A stretch of 64,000 nucleotides of DNA from assembly GCF_023740735.1 (NCBI RefSeq), contig NZ_JAMRXH010000006.1, positions 310,001 through 374,000 of the forward strand. The letters run 5' to 3'. The stretch comes from Nocardia sp. CDC159 (GTDB lineage: Bacteria; Actinomycetota; Actinomycetes; Mycobacteriales; Mycobacteriaceae). The notes under the pieces are model-generated. The model saw only the letters and a program-made list of their open reading frames with translations, did not search any database and was not told the origin of the DNA. Positions within the stretch are counted from its first letter, which is position 1. Each line of letters starts with the position of its first letter. Below, one piece after another: positions 55,128 through 63,078 of this stretch. Both the position numbers and the translations under genes were made by a program.

Positions 55128-56300
55128 ATGGCTGTGCGCGACCACGGAGCGGAGCGCTCGTTCTTCGAGCGCTCGATCTCGTGGTGGCACGGGATGTGCG
55201 CGGCCGTCCTGACCGCGACCGCGTTCGCATTCCTCATCTCGCCCGACGAACTCGTGCGCCATCGTGCACTCGGTATCGGGCTGACGGCACTCATGGGCCT
55301 CGCGTATCTCGTTGTGGGACATCGCTTGCTCTATACCGATGACGTCCGGGCCGCCGTGGTCTACGCCGCGTTCTCGAGTGCGGCCGCCCTGGCCCTCCTG
55401 AGCGTGGGGCCTGCGGGATATCTGGCGTTGCTCACGGTCTTCACCCAGCTGTGGGCGATGCTGCCGGTGCGCTGGGCGATCGCGCTCACCACCGCGCTCG
55501 GCCTCTGCCTCTGCCTGATCATCGTCGGCCGCATCGGCTGGACGACGAACGCGGTGCTGCTCGCGGCGCTGACCGGGGTGCTCGTCCTCGGTAGCAATGT
55601 GTTCCTGGGACTGTGGATCCATGGCATCGAAAAAGAGAGCGAGCGTCGTAAGGAGCTGATAGCCCAACTGCGGCAAGCGCATTCGGATCTCGCCGAGGCG
55701 CATCGCCGCGAGGGCGTGCTGGCCGAACGCGAACGGCTGGCCGCCGAAATCCACGACACGCTCGCCCAGGCGTTCCTCAGCATCCTCGTGCAGGCGCAGG
55801 CCGCCGATGCGGTGGCCGACAACGATGTCGTCCGCGAACGGCTGGCTCTCATCGAACGCACCGCGCGCGAAAACCTCGCCGAGGCAAGGGCACTCGTCGC
55901 CGCGCTCGCCCCGGCCGATCTGCGCGGGCGGACGCTTGCCGACGCACTGCAGCGGATTGTCGAACGGTTGGGCGACGACGGCTTGGCGACTCGTTTCACG
56001 ATCGACGGTGAGCCGCGCAGACTGCCCGCCAACTCCGAGGTGGTGCTGCTGCGCGGCGCCCAGGAGGCATTGACGAACGTGCGCAAGCACGCCGACGCCT
56101 CCCGGGTCGACGTCCGATTGCGCTATGGCGTAGCCAGCGCCACCCTCGAGGTCCGTGACGATGGCTGCGGCTTCGACCCCACGCACGCAACAGGTTTCGG
56201 GCTGCGCGGCATGCGCGCCCGGATCGAGCAGGTCGGCGGAACCTTAGCGGTCGAGACCGAACCCGGGGCCGGGACGACGATCAGGCTGGAGGTCCCATGA
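55128..56300 (+). CDS. Sensor histidine kinase, NarL-partner type (HisKA_3)
   Basis: About 390 aa. The N-terminal 170 residues contain five or six membrane helices with hardly any external loops, so the signal probably comes from the membrane or from the adjacent exporter. The phosphoacceptor region is ERERLAAEIHDTLAQAFLSI. The ATPase domain has EALTNVRKHADASRVDVRL and VRDDGCGFDP with GFGLRGMRARIEQVGG. ATG 55128 is chosen over longer frames because homologous sequence starts there. It overlaps the regulator by 4 bp. Confidence 0.92.
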   Translation: MAVRDHGAERSFFERSISWWHGMCAAVLTATAFAFLISPDELVRHRALGIGLTALMGLAYLVVGHRLLYTDDVRAAVVYAAFSSAAALALLSVGPAGYLALLTVFTQLWAMLPVRWAIALTTALGLCLCLIIVGRIGWTTNAVLLAALTGVLVLGSNVFLGLWIHGIEKESERRKELIAQLRQAHSDLAEAHRREGVLAERERLAAEIHDTLAQAFLSILVQAQAADAVADNDVVRERLALIERTARENLAEARALVAALAPADLRGRTLADALQRIVERLGDDGLATRFTIDGEPRRLPANSEVVLLRGAQEALTNVRKHADASRVDVRLRYGVASATLEVRDDGCGFDPTHATGFGLRGMRARIEQVGGTLAVETEPGAGTTIRLEVP

Positions 56301-56935
56301 TTCGCGTACTCCTCGCCGACGACCATCCCGTGGTCCGCGGCGGCCTGGCCGCCCTGCTCGCGGCCGAGCCGGATGTCGAGGTGGCGGGCGAGGCCGGTGA
56401 CGGCGAGCAGGCGGTGGCCCTCGCCCTCACCCTGCGCCCCGACGTCGTGCTCATGGACCTGCGCATGCCCCGCCTGCACGGCGCGGCCGCCACCGCCCGA
56501 ATCCTCGCCCAGCTCCCCGAAACCCGCGTCCTCGTCCTGACCACCTACGACACCGACGCCGACATCGTCCGCGCGGTGGAAGCCGGAGCCGCGGGTTACC
56601 TCCTGAAGGACACCCCCCGCCCCGAACTCGCGGCAGCCGTCCGAGCGGCCGCCCGCGGCGAAACCGTCCTCGCACCCCCGATAGCCGCAAAACTGATCAC
56701 CCGCCTCCGCACCCCACCGCCCAACACCCTGACCCCACGCGAACTGGAGGTCCTCACCGCCGTCTCCCGCGGCCTCACCAACGCCGAAATCGCCCGCGAA
56801 CTGTTCATCGGCGAATCGACGGTGAAAACGCACCTGCTGAAGATCTTCGCGAAACTCGGCGTCGACGACCGCACCCGAGCCGTCACCCTGGCTTGGGAAC
56901 GCGGCCTGCTACCGCCGCCGGGGCAGCAGGGGTGA
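56297..56935 (+). CDS. NarL/LuxR-family response regulator
   Basis: A 212-aa regulator. The receiver has the acidic pair in LLADDHPVV, phosphoacceptor in VVLMDLRMP, threonine in VLVLTTYD and lysine in YLLKDTPR. The LuxR-type HTH is LTPRELEVLTAVSRGLTNAE followed by IARELFIGESTVKTHLLKIF. It is the partner of the kinase upstream and probably autoregulates the whole ABC-kinase-regulator cluster in response to membrane-active compounds (inference). Confidence 0.93.
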   Translation: MIRVLLADDHPVVRGGLAALLAAEPDVEVAGEAGDGEQAVALALTLRPDVVLMDLRMPRLHGAAATARILAQLPETRVLVLTTYDTDADIVRAVEAGAAGYLLKDTPRPELAAAVRAAARGETVLAPPIAAKLITRLRTPPPNTLTPRELEVLTAVSRGLTNAEIARELFIGESTVKTHLLKIFAKLGVDDRTRAVTLAWERGLLPPPGQQG

Positions 56936-57124
56936 GTGGCCGGGCCTCGGTCACGGCGCGCGGAACTGCGGACGGTGGCGCCGCCCGCAGTTCGGATCAG
57001 TTCACGCCGGGGCGATCACTGCGGCTCGAACGAGCGAATCTGGTGGTCGCCCACCAGGTTTCCGCCATTGTTGCCGGTCGTGGAGCCGAACTCGTCGGGT
57101 GAGCAGATCGGCGGTGGTTGCGCC

Positions 57125-58486
57125 TCAACACTCGATCACATTCACCGCCAACCCGCCCCGGCTGGTCTCCTTGTACTTGTCGCTCATATCCGCCCCGGTC
57201 GCCCGCATCGTCCGAATCGCCTTGTCGAGCGAAACCACGTGAACCCCGTTGCCCCGCAACGCGATCCGGGACGCGTTGATCGCCTTGACCGCCGCCACGG
57301 CATTGCGTTCGATGCACGGGATCTGGACCAGGCCGCCGATCGGGTCGCAGGTCAGGCCGAGGTGGTGTTCCAGACCGATCTCCGCGGCGTTCTCAACCTG
57401 TTCGGGGGTGCCGCCCAGGACCTCGGTGAGGGCGGCGGCGGCCATGGCGCAGGCGGAGCCCACCTCGCCCTGGCAGCCGACCTCGGCGCCGGAGATCGAG
57501 CCGGTTTCCTTGAGTACCACGCCGATCGCGCCCGCGGTGAGCAGGAAGCGGATGATGCCGGGGTCGTCGGCGCCGGGGACGAAGTTGCGGTAGTAGTGCA
57601 GGACGGCGGGGACGATGCCCGCCGCGCCGTTGGTGGGAGCGGTGACCACGCGGCCGCCTGCGGCGTTCTCCTCGTTGACCGCCATCGCGTACAGGCTCAC
57701 CCAGTCCATGGCCACCAGCGGGTCGCCGGGTTCCTCGGCGGTCAGCTTGTCGTGCAAGGTTTTCGCGCGGCGCGGGACGAGCAGTCCGCCGGGGAGGATG
57801 CCGTCGCGTTCGCAGCCGCGGCGCACACAGTCGGCCATCACCTGCCAGATGCGCAGCAGGCCCGCATCGATCTCGGCGTCGTCGCGCCGGGCGCGCTCGT
57901 TGGCGCGCATGACCGCGCTCACCGGAAGGCCGTTGTCGCGGCAATGGGTGAGCAGATCGTCGGCGGTGCGGAACGGGAAGGGGACGGCCTGTTCGGTGGC
58001 GGGTGCGGGCGGAGCGGCGTCGTCGAGGACGAAGCCGCCGCCGATGGAGTAGTAGACGCGTTCCGACAGTAGGGAATTCGCGGCGTCGAAGGCGCGAAAG
58101 CGCATGCCGTTCGGATGGCCGGGAAGCGATTCCCGGCCGTTGAGCACCAGATCGGTGGTCTCGTCGAAGACGATCTCGGGTCCGCCGGGCAGGCGCAGAC
58201 GGCGATCCGAGCGCACGGCGTCGACCGTCTTGGGGGCCAGGTCGGTGTCGACGGACTCGGGGCGTTCACCGCACAGCCCGAGGATCACCGCCTGATCGCT
58301 GCCGTGGCCACGCCCGGTCGCGCCGAGCGAACCGTACAGCTCGGCCACCACCCGGGCCGTGCGGTTCAGATCGCCCTGTGCGGCAAGCGATTCGACGAAG
58401 GTCAGGGCCGCGCGCATCGGCCCGACGGTATGCGAACTCGACGGTCCGACGCCGATGCTGAACATGTCGAACACGCTCAGAGCCAT
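57125..58486 (-). CDS. sdaA: L-serine ammonia-lyase (iron-sulfur)
   Basis: A 453-aa single-chain L-serine dehydratase that turns serine into pyruvate and ammonia. The N-terminal domain starts SVFDMFSIGVGPSSSHTVGP. The 4Fe-4S cysteines lie in SGAEVGCQGEVGSACAMAAA and LTCDPIGGLVQIPCIERNA. The C-terminal cysteine (VNVIEC), which plugs the active site in Legionella serine dehydratase, is present. It is third in an operon after gcvT and gcvH (17 bp after gcvH), so the glycine riboswitch probably controls it too. Confidence 0.95.
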   Translation of the reverse strand: MALSVFDMFSIGVGPSSSHTVGPMRAALTFVESLAAQGDLNRTARVVAELYGSLGATGRGHGSDQAVILGLCGERPESVDTDLAPKTVDAVRSDRRLRLPGGPEIVFDETTDLVLNGRESLPGHPNGMRFRAFDAANSLLSERVYYSIGGGFVLDDAAPPAPATEQAVPFPFRTADDLLTHCRDNGLPVSAVMRANERARRDDAEIDAGLLRIWQVMADCVRRGCERDGILPGGLLVPRRAKTLHDKLTAEEPGDPLVAMDWVSLYAMAVNEENAAGGRVVTAPTNGAAGIVPAVLHYYRNFVPGADDPGIIRFLLTAGAIGVVLKETGSISGAEVGCQGEVGSACAMAAAALTEVLGGTPEQVENAAEIGLEHHLGLTCDPIGGLVQIPCIERNAVAAVKAINASRIALRGNGVHVVSLDKAIRTMRATGADMSDKYKETSRGGLAVNVIEC

Positions 58487-58503
58487 GGCCGTGTCACCCC
58501 TTC

Positions 58504-58875
58504 TCAGGCGTTGGTCAGCGCCGCGTAGGCGGCGGCATCGAGGAGTTCGCCGACCTCCTCGACCCGGACCCGGAAGAGCCAGCCCTTGCCGTAGGGGTCG
58601 GTGTTGACGACCTCGGGACCGTCCAGGACCGCGTCGTTGACCTCGACGACCGCGCCGGAGACGGGGGAGTACAGGTCGCTGACGGATTTGGTCGATTCGA
58701 TCTCGCCGCAGGTCTCGCCGCGGGCGACGGTGTCACCGACCGCGGGCAGCTGAACGAAGACGATGTCGCCGAGCGAGGACGCGGCGTATTCGGTCACGCC
58801 GATGGTGGCGATGTCGCCCTCGGTGTCGAGCCACTCGTGCTCTTCGGTGTAGCGCAGGTGTTCGGGAAAGCTCAT
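58504..58875 (-). CDS. gcvH: Glycine cleavage system H protein
   Basis: A 123-aa lipoyl carrier. The lipoylated lysine is in [18 protein letters not shown], after the typical YTEEHEWL start and the [19 protein letters not shown] strand. It shuttles the aminomethyl group from GcvP to GcvT. It lies 15 bp after gcvT and 17 bp before sdaA; no gcvP is in the window. Confidence 0.96.
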   Translation of the reverse strand: MSFPEHLRYTEEHEWLDTEGDIATIGVTEYAASSLGDIVFVQLPAVGDTVARGETCGEIESTKSVSDLYSPVSGAVVEVNDAVLDGPEVVNTDPYGKGWLFRVRVEEVGELLDAAAYAALTNA

Positions 58876-58890
58876 GGGGTACAGCGCCTT

Positions 58891-60003
58891 TCAGGAACGA
58901 GAGTAGAAGGGGAGGGCGGTGGTCTCGACCGGTTCGCGGCGGCCGCGGATATCGACGGTCAGCGCGGCGCCGGGCTCGGCATGTTTGAGATCGACCATGG
59001 CCATGGCGATCGGCCTGCCCAGGGTGGGGGAGAGTGCGCCACTGGTGACGACGCCGATCTCGGTGTCGCCGTAGAAGATCGGATAGCCGTGGCGGGGCGC
59101 GCGGCGGCCCGCGCCGACCAGCCCGACCAGGGTCCGATCCCAGCCCGCCTGCTCTCGCGCGGCCAGCGCCTTGCGGCCGACGAAGGGGCCGGGCTTGTCG
59201 AACTTCACCACCCGGCCCAGGCCGACCTCGAACGGTGTGACACCGACGTGAAGTTCGTTGCCGTACAACGGCATTCCGGCCTCGAGTCGCAGCGTGTCGC
59301 GGCAGGCCAGGCCGGCCGGCCGCAGTCCGTGCGGGCCACCGGCCTCGACCAGCGCCCCCCAGATCTCGGCGGACCGATCGGGTGCGCAGTACACCTCGAA
59401 ACCGTCCTCACCGGTGTAGCCGGTGCGGGCCAGCAGCACATCGACACCGGTGAGGCGGGCGGGGGTGCTGGCGTAGTACTTCAGCGCGGGCAGGTCGGCG
59501 TCGGTGACCGCGCCGACGATCGCGGCCGAGCGGGGACCCTGCACCGCGATGAGCGCGTAGTCCGCGGAGCGGTTGGTCACCTCGGCGGCGAATCCGTGCG
59601 CCCGATCACGCAGCAGGACGTAGATCACGTGCGCGTTGGCGGCATTGGCCACCACCAGGAACCGCTCGGCGGCGAGCCGATAGACCACCAGGTCGTCCAG
59701 GACGCCGCCGTTGTCGTGGCACAGCATCGTGTAGCGGGCCCGGCCCACCGGAACCTTGGACAGGTGGCCCACCAGCGCGAAGTCCAGCATGCGTGCGGCC
59801 TCCGGTCCGGACACCTCGAGTTCGCCCATATGGGACAGGTCGAAGATGCCCGCGGCCTCGCGCACCGCGCGATGTTCGGCGAGCTCGCTGCTGTAGCGCA
59901 CGGGCATGCGCCACCCGGCGAAGTCGATGAACGAGGCGCCCGATGCGGCGTGCACGGCATCCAACGGTGACGGCGTATTCGCCGACGGCCCAGCGACAGT
60001 CAT
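58891..60003 (-). CDS. gcvT: Glycine cleavage system aminomethyltransferase (T protein)
   Basis: A 370-aa folate enzyme that releases ammonia from the H-protein aminomethyl group and forms methylene-THF. Conserved pieces are FIDFAGWRMPVRYSSELAEH, AGIFDLSHMGELEVSGPEA, and RTGYTGEDGFEVYC. The catalytic aspartate is in FDLSHMGE. GAGG upstream supports the ATG at 60003. The 5' leader carries a tandem glycine riboswitch (60047-60224). Confidence 0.96.
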   Translation of the reverse strand: MTVAGPSANTPSPLDAVHAASGASFIDFAGWRMPVRYSSELAEHRAVREAAGIFDLSHMGELEVSGPEAARMLDFALVGHLSKVPVGRARYTMLCHDNGGVLDDLVVYRLAAERFLVVANAANAHVIYVLLRDRAHGFAAEVTNRSADYALIAVQGPRSAAIVGAVTDADLPALKYYASTPARLTGVDVLLARTGYTGEDGFEVYCAPDRSAEIWGALVEAGGPHGLRPAGLACRDTLRLEAGMPLYGNELHVGVTPFEVGLGRVVKFDKPGPFVGRKALAAREQAGWDRTLVGLVGAGRRAPRHGYPIFYGDTEIGVVTSGALSPTLGRPIAMAMVDLKHAEPGAALTVDIRGRREPVETTALPFYSRS

Positions 60004-60046
60004 GGGAAAGTCCTCGGTTCGACCTGGGCTTTCGCCCGGTAACGGA

Positions 60047-60224
60047 ACTCCCCCTCTGTCATGGGACCTGAGAGCTTCACCGCCCGCGCGGGGCGGTTTG
60101 CACCGTGGGTGAGGCGCTCGGTGCGCCTGCTTTCCAGAGTGGCCTGATCGAAGCGGTACCTGTACCTGAGAGATTCCGGGGAGGTTGCTCCTTCGGCGCC
60201 CCGTGACCGGGGGCTCTCCCGCTC
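60047..60224 (-). ncRNA. Tandem glycine riboswitch
   Basis: Two aptamers in the leader of gcvT. The first has GAGCGGGAGAG, GGCGCCGAAGGAGCAA, GGAATCTCTCAGGTACA and the closing CAGGCCACTCTGGA. The second has CACGGTGCAAACC, AAGCTCTCAGGTCCCATGAC and the closing AGAGGGGGAG. These match the gcvT-motif consensus cores, including both GGTGCAAA-type and CTCTCAGG stretches. Glycine should turn on the cleavage operon; the expression platform is the short segment before the gcvT ribosome binding site. Confidence 0.92.
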
Positions 60225-60323
60225 CAATTCGTAGCGGCCCGATATTCGATTGTGTCGCACAGCATAGGCGACGATGGCCGCACCGGCACAGTGGGGCAGT
60301 AGGGGTGCCGCTGAGCTGCGCGG

Positions 60324-61196
60324 TCAACCTTCGTCGAGCGGGCCGAGGAAATCGACCAGCTCGGCGCGGAACGCGTCCCACTGCTCGGCGAAGCACAGAT
60401 GCGAGGCGTCCTCAATGATCGCCAGCCGCGAGCCCGGGATGCGGCGGTGCATATCCTCGAGGTGCGCCGGGCGGCATTCGTCGTGGCGGCCCCCGATGAG
60501 CAGGGTCGGGACGGTGATCTCACCCAAGCGCTCGGTGACGTCCCAATCCTTCAACGTGCCGGTGACGGTGAACTCGCTCGGCCCGTTCATGGTGTGGTAC
60601 ACCTGCTCGCCGAGCCCGGCGAAGGACCGTTCCAGTCCGGCGGGCCACGGCCGCATCCGGCAGACGTGTTCGCGGTAGAAGCCGAGGATCGCGGCCTGGT
60701 ATTCGGGGCATGCTGTGCAGCCGCTGTTTTCGTGCTCGCGGATGGTGCGCTGGACCTCGGCGGGCTGGCCCGCCAGCAGCTCCGCGCACTCGCGGGACCA
60801 ACGCGGCATGCTGGCCGGGCTGCCGACCAGCACGAGGCTGTCCGGCGCCGGGCCGCGGTCGAGCACGTACTGCAGGGCCAGCATGCCGCCCCAGGAGCTG
60901 CCGAGCAGATGGACGCGGTCCAGCCCGAGCGCGTCGCGCACGACGGCCAGTTCGTCCACGAACCGCTCGACCGTCCACAGCGAAATATCGTCCGGCCGTT
61001 CGGAATTGCCGCAGCCGAGCTGGTCGTAGAAGATCACCCGGCGCTCGTCGGCGAGGCGGCCCAGCACCTCCATATAGTTGTGGGTGAAGCCGGGTCCGCC
61101 GTGCAGGCACAGCAGCGGCACGTCACCCTCGCCGAGCGACCGATACCAGACCCGTCCGCCCGGGACCGGGAGGTAGCCCTCCTCGCCGTGGCTCAT
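60324..61196 (-). CDS. S33-family alpha/beta hydrolase (proline iminopeptidase-like)
   Basis: A 290-aa enzyme with LCLHGGPGFTHNYM (oxyanion), VIFYDQLGCGNSERP, the nucleophile elbow LLGSSWGGMLAL and the acid/base in GGRHDECRP and EDASHLCF. The pattern is that of the tricorn-interacting-factor/Pip group, which releases N-terminal proline or acts on amino-acid amides. It is second in an operon with the secreted lipase (ATGA overlap) and so probably under the divergent TetR regulator. It is a second S33 enzyme besides the pip gene at 16-17 kb. Confidence 0.88.
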   Translation of the reverse strand: MSHGEEGYLPVPGGRVWYRSLGEGDVPLLCLHGGPGFTHNYMEVLGRLADERRVIFYDQLGCGNSERPDDISLWTVERFVDELAVVRDALGLDRVHLLGSSWGGMLALQYVLDRGPAPDSLVLVGSPASMPRWSRECAELLAGQPAEVQRTIREHENSGCTACPEYQAAILGFYREHVCRMRPWPAGLERSFAGLGEQVYHTMNGPSEFTVTGTLKDWDVTERLGEITVPTLLIGGRHDECRPAHLEDMHRRIPGSRLAIIEDASHLCFAEQWDAFRAELVDFLGPLDEG

Positions 61197-62317
61197 GCGA
61201 ACACCCGGGCGACGAACGGCAGGCTGTCGGGCAGCGAGCCCATCACGGTGGCGAGATGGTCCTTGCCCGGGTAGAAGTGCACCTCCGGGCGCACACCGTG
61301 GGCCTCGAGGTCGGCGACCAGTTTCGCGGTCATCTCCGGGAATTCGTCGGTGTCGTCGAGTCCCTGGCCGATGAACAGCGGGCGGTCGTATCCGGTCAGG
61401 GGAAGATCCATCACCTCGTGCGCGACGGCCGAAAATTCACCCTCCGACAGTGGTCGGGCGATGAGCTGCTTGGGCTCGATGCCCTGGGAGCGCGCGACCA
61501 TATCGTCGAAGCAGAGGGTCTGCGCCGCGGTGGCCAGCTCCTTGCCCAGGGGAGTGAGGTAGCTGTCGAGATCGAATCCGGGACGGGCGGCCTGGATTCC
61601 GTTGATGATGTAGGTGGCGTAGGCGGTGACATTGGCGTTGTGCAGATCCGGCATCATCGGATTGCTCAGCACGATCGCGGCGTCCTGCAGGCTGGAGGCG
61701 GGGCCGGTCGCCACCGCGCCGCGGTAGTCCAGTTCGGGCGCGTAGCTGGTGGCCAGCGCCGCGGTGGCGACCGCCGCGCCGCCGCCCTGGGACTGACCGA
61801 CGGCGACCCAGGTGGTCGACAGCGAATCGTCGGCCGCGTGCGCGGCGCGCACCATATCGATACCGGCATGCGCCTCGGCGCGGGCGTCGAGGAAGGCATG
61901 CCCGCCCGGGGTGCCCAGGCCGATGTAGTCGGTGGCGACGACGGCATAGCCCTGCCGCATCCAGGTGGCCAGATACCGGTTCTCCAGGTCGATGCGGCCC
62001 AGGGTCGAGGGGGCGCAGGCGTCGCCGACGCCGGTGGTGCCGTGCTCCCAGGACACCACCCGCCAGCCGCCCGGCGGCGGCGTCCCGGCCGGGACGAAGA
62101 TCACGCCCGTGGACAGCGCGGGCTTGCCTTCCGAGGTTTGCGACCAGTAGGTCAGGCGGCGGGCCCCGCCGGTTCCCTCGATCCAAAGACTCTGCGGCAG
62201 TGGTTCATTGGCCACCAGGGTGCCGGGCGCCTGGCCCTCGGGTTCGGCGGAGGCGATCGTGGCGGGCGGCCCGATCAGAAGTACCGCCGCGGCCAGGGTG
62301 ACGATCGTGCGTCGCAT
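61193..62317 (-). CDS. Secreted lipase (LIP family)
   Basis: A 374-aa exported esterase/lipase. The signal peptide RRTIVTLAAAVLLIGPPATI ends before ASAEPEG. The alpha/beta-hydrolase nucleophile is in VAVGQSQGGGAAVATAAL, with VVSWEHGTTGVGDACAPS near the oxyanion hole and acid/base in IGQGLDDTDEFPE and YPGKDHLATVM. The family (PF03583-like) is frequent in Nocardia and Rhodococcus and cleaves triacylglycerols or similar lipids. GAGGAG about 8 nt upstream supports the ATG at 62317; an upstream GTG is possible. It is divergent from the TetR gene. Confidence 0.9.
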   Translation of the reverse strand: MRRTIVTLAAAVLLIGPPATIASAEPEGQAPGTLVANEPLPQSLWIEGTGGARRLTYWSQTSEGKPALSTGVIFVPAGTPPPGGWRVVSWEHGTTGVGDACAPSTLGRIDLENRYLATWMRQGYAVVATDYIGLGTPGGHAFLDARAEAHAGIDMVRAAHAADDSLSTTWVAVGQSQGGGAAVATAALATSYAPELDYRGAVATGPASSLQDAAIVLSNPMMPDLHNANVTAYATYIINGIQAARPGFDLDSYLTPLGKELATAAQTLCFDDMVARSQGIEPKQLIARPLSEGEFSAVAHEVMDLPLTGYDRPLFIGQGLDDTDEFPEMTAKLVADLEAHGVRPEVHFYPGKDHLATVMGSLPDSLPFVARVFA

Positions 62318-62350
62318 GGGAACCACTCCTCTCTCCGACTCTGTTCGGGG

Positions 62351-62365
62351 TGTCTCAATGGGACA
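62351..62365. promoter_or_regulatory. TetR operator candidate, site 1
   Basis: TGTC-N7-GACA between the lipase and tetR genes. It matches site 2 and overlaps the region where the lipase promoter should be. Confidence 0.6.
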
Positions 62366-62388
62366 TCACTGTCAGACTATGCTTGTAA

Positions 62389-62403
62389 TGTCACTTTGAG
62401 ACA
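62389..62403. promoter_or_regulatory. TetR operator candidate, site 2
   Basis: TGTC-N7-GACA, extended to ATGTC-N7-GACAT, 38 bp from site 1. Both are followed by the same TCACT on the plus strand. It lies 35 bp before the tetR start. Confidence 0.6.
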
Positions 62404-62438
62404 TCACTTTGTTGTGATCTGGACGACGGAGAGCGGTC

Positions 62439-63068
62439 ATGAGCGAGGTCGGCCGACGACAGGCCCGGGAGAAGGCACGCGTACGGCGTGATCTGATCGC
62501 CACGGCCCTGCGGTTGTTCGAGCAGCAGGGTGTCGAGCAGACCACGGTCCAGCAGATCGCCGACGCCGCGGGTGTGACGCGCCGCACCTTTCATCGGCAT
62601 TTCCTGTCCAAGTGGGCGGTCGTCGGAGCCGAGGAGGACGATGTGCTGACCTGGCTGCTGGCGGCGGTGGAATCCCGCCCGCCCGCCGAATCCGTGCTCA
62701 CGGCAATGCGTTCGGCGCTGCGTGCCCTGCTGCTGGAGCAGCTGTCGCCCGAGCAGGTCGAGGCCGCCTTCCGCGCTCGTCATCTGCTGAACAGCAATGC
62801 GCAGCTGCGGCAACGAAGTTTCCTCGGTGCTCAGCAGCGCCAGCTGCTGCTCGCTCGCGCCTTCGCGGCCCGCTCCGGCTGCCCCGAGGAGGATCTGGGC
62901 CCGCAACTCGCCGCCGGAGCATGCCTGGCCGCCATCAATGTCTCCCTGGATCGCTGGGCACGACTCGGCGATCGCAGCGCGATCGCCCTGCACGAGATCA
63001 TGGATGGCGCCTTGGCGACCCTCGGCAGTGGCATCGACCTACCCGCTGACCAGCGAAGACGGTTATAA
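62439..63068 (+). CDS. TetR-family regulator
   Basis: A 209-aa repressor. The N-terminal HTH has LIATALRLFEQQGVEQTTVQ and QIADAAGVTRRTFHRHFLSK. The ligand domain is variable. It is divergent from the lipase-hydrolase operon with two TGTC-N7-GACA sites in the 121-bp intergenic region, so it probably represses both itself and that operon. The ligand may be a fatty acid or lipid product (inference). Confidence 0.92.
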   Translation: MSEVGRRQAREKARVRRDLIATALRLFEQQGVEQTTVQQIADAAGVTRRTFHRHFLSKWAVVGAEEDDVLTWLLAAVESRPPAESVLTAMRSALRALLLEQLSPEQVEAAFRARHLLNSNAQLRQRSFLGAQQRQLLLARAFAARSGCPEEDLGPQLAAGACLAAINVSLDRWARLGDRSAIALHEIMDGALATLGSGIDLPADQRRRL

Positions 63069-63078
63069 GGTTGCTCCG

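Noticed and set aside
60000..60260. 86-codon reverse frame in the gcvT leader
   Set aside because: The stretch is the glycine riboswitch; both aptamer cores are recognisable and explain the conservation.
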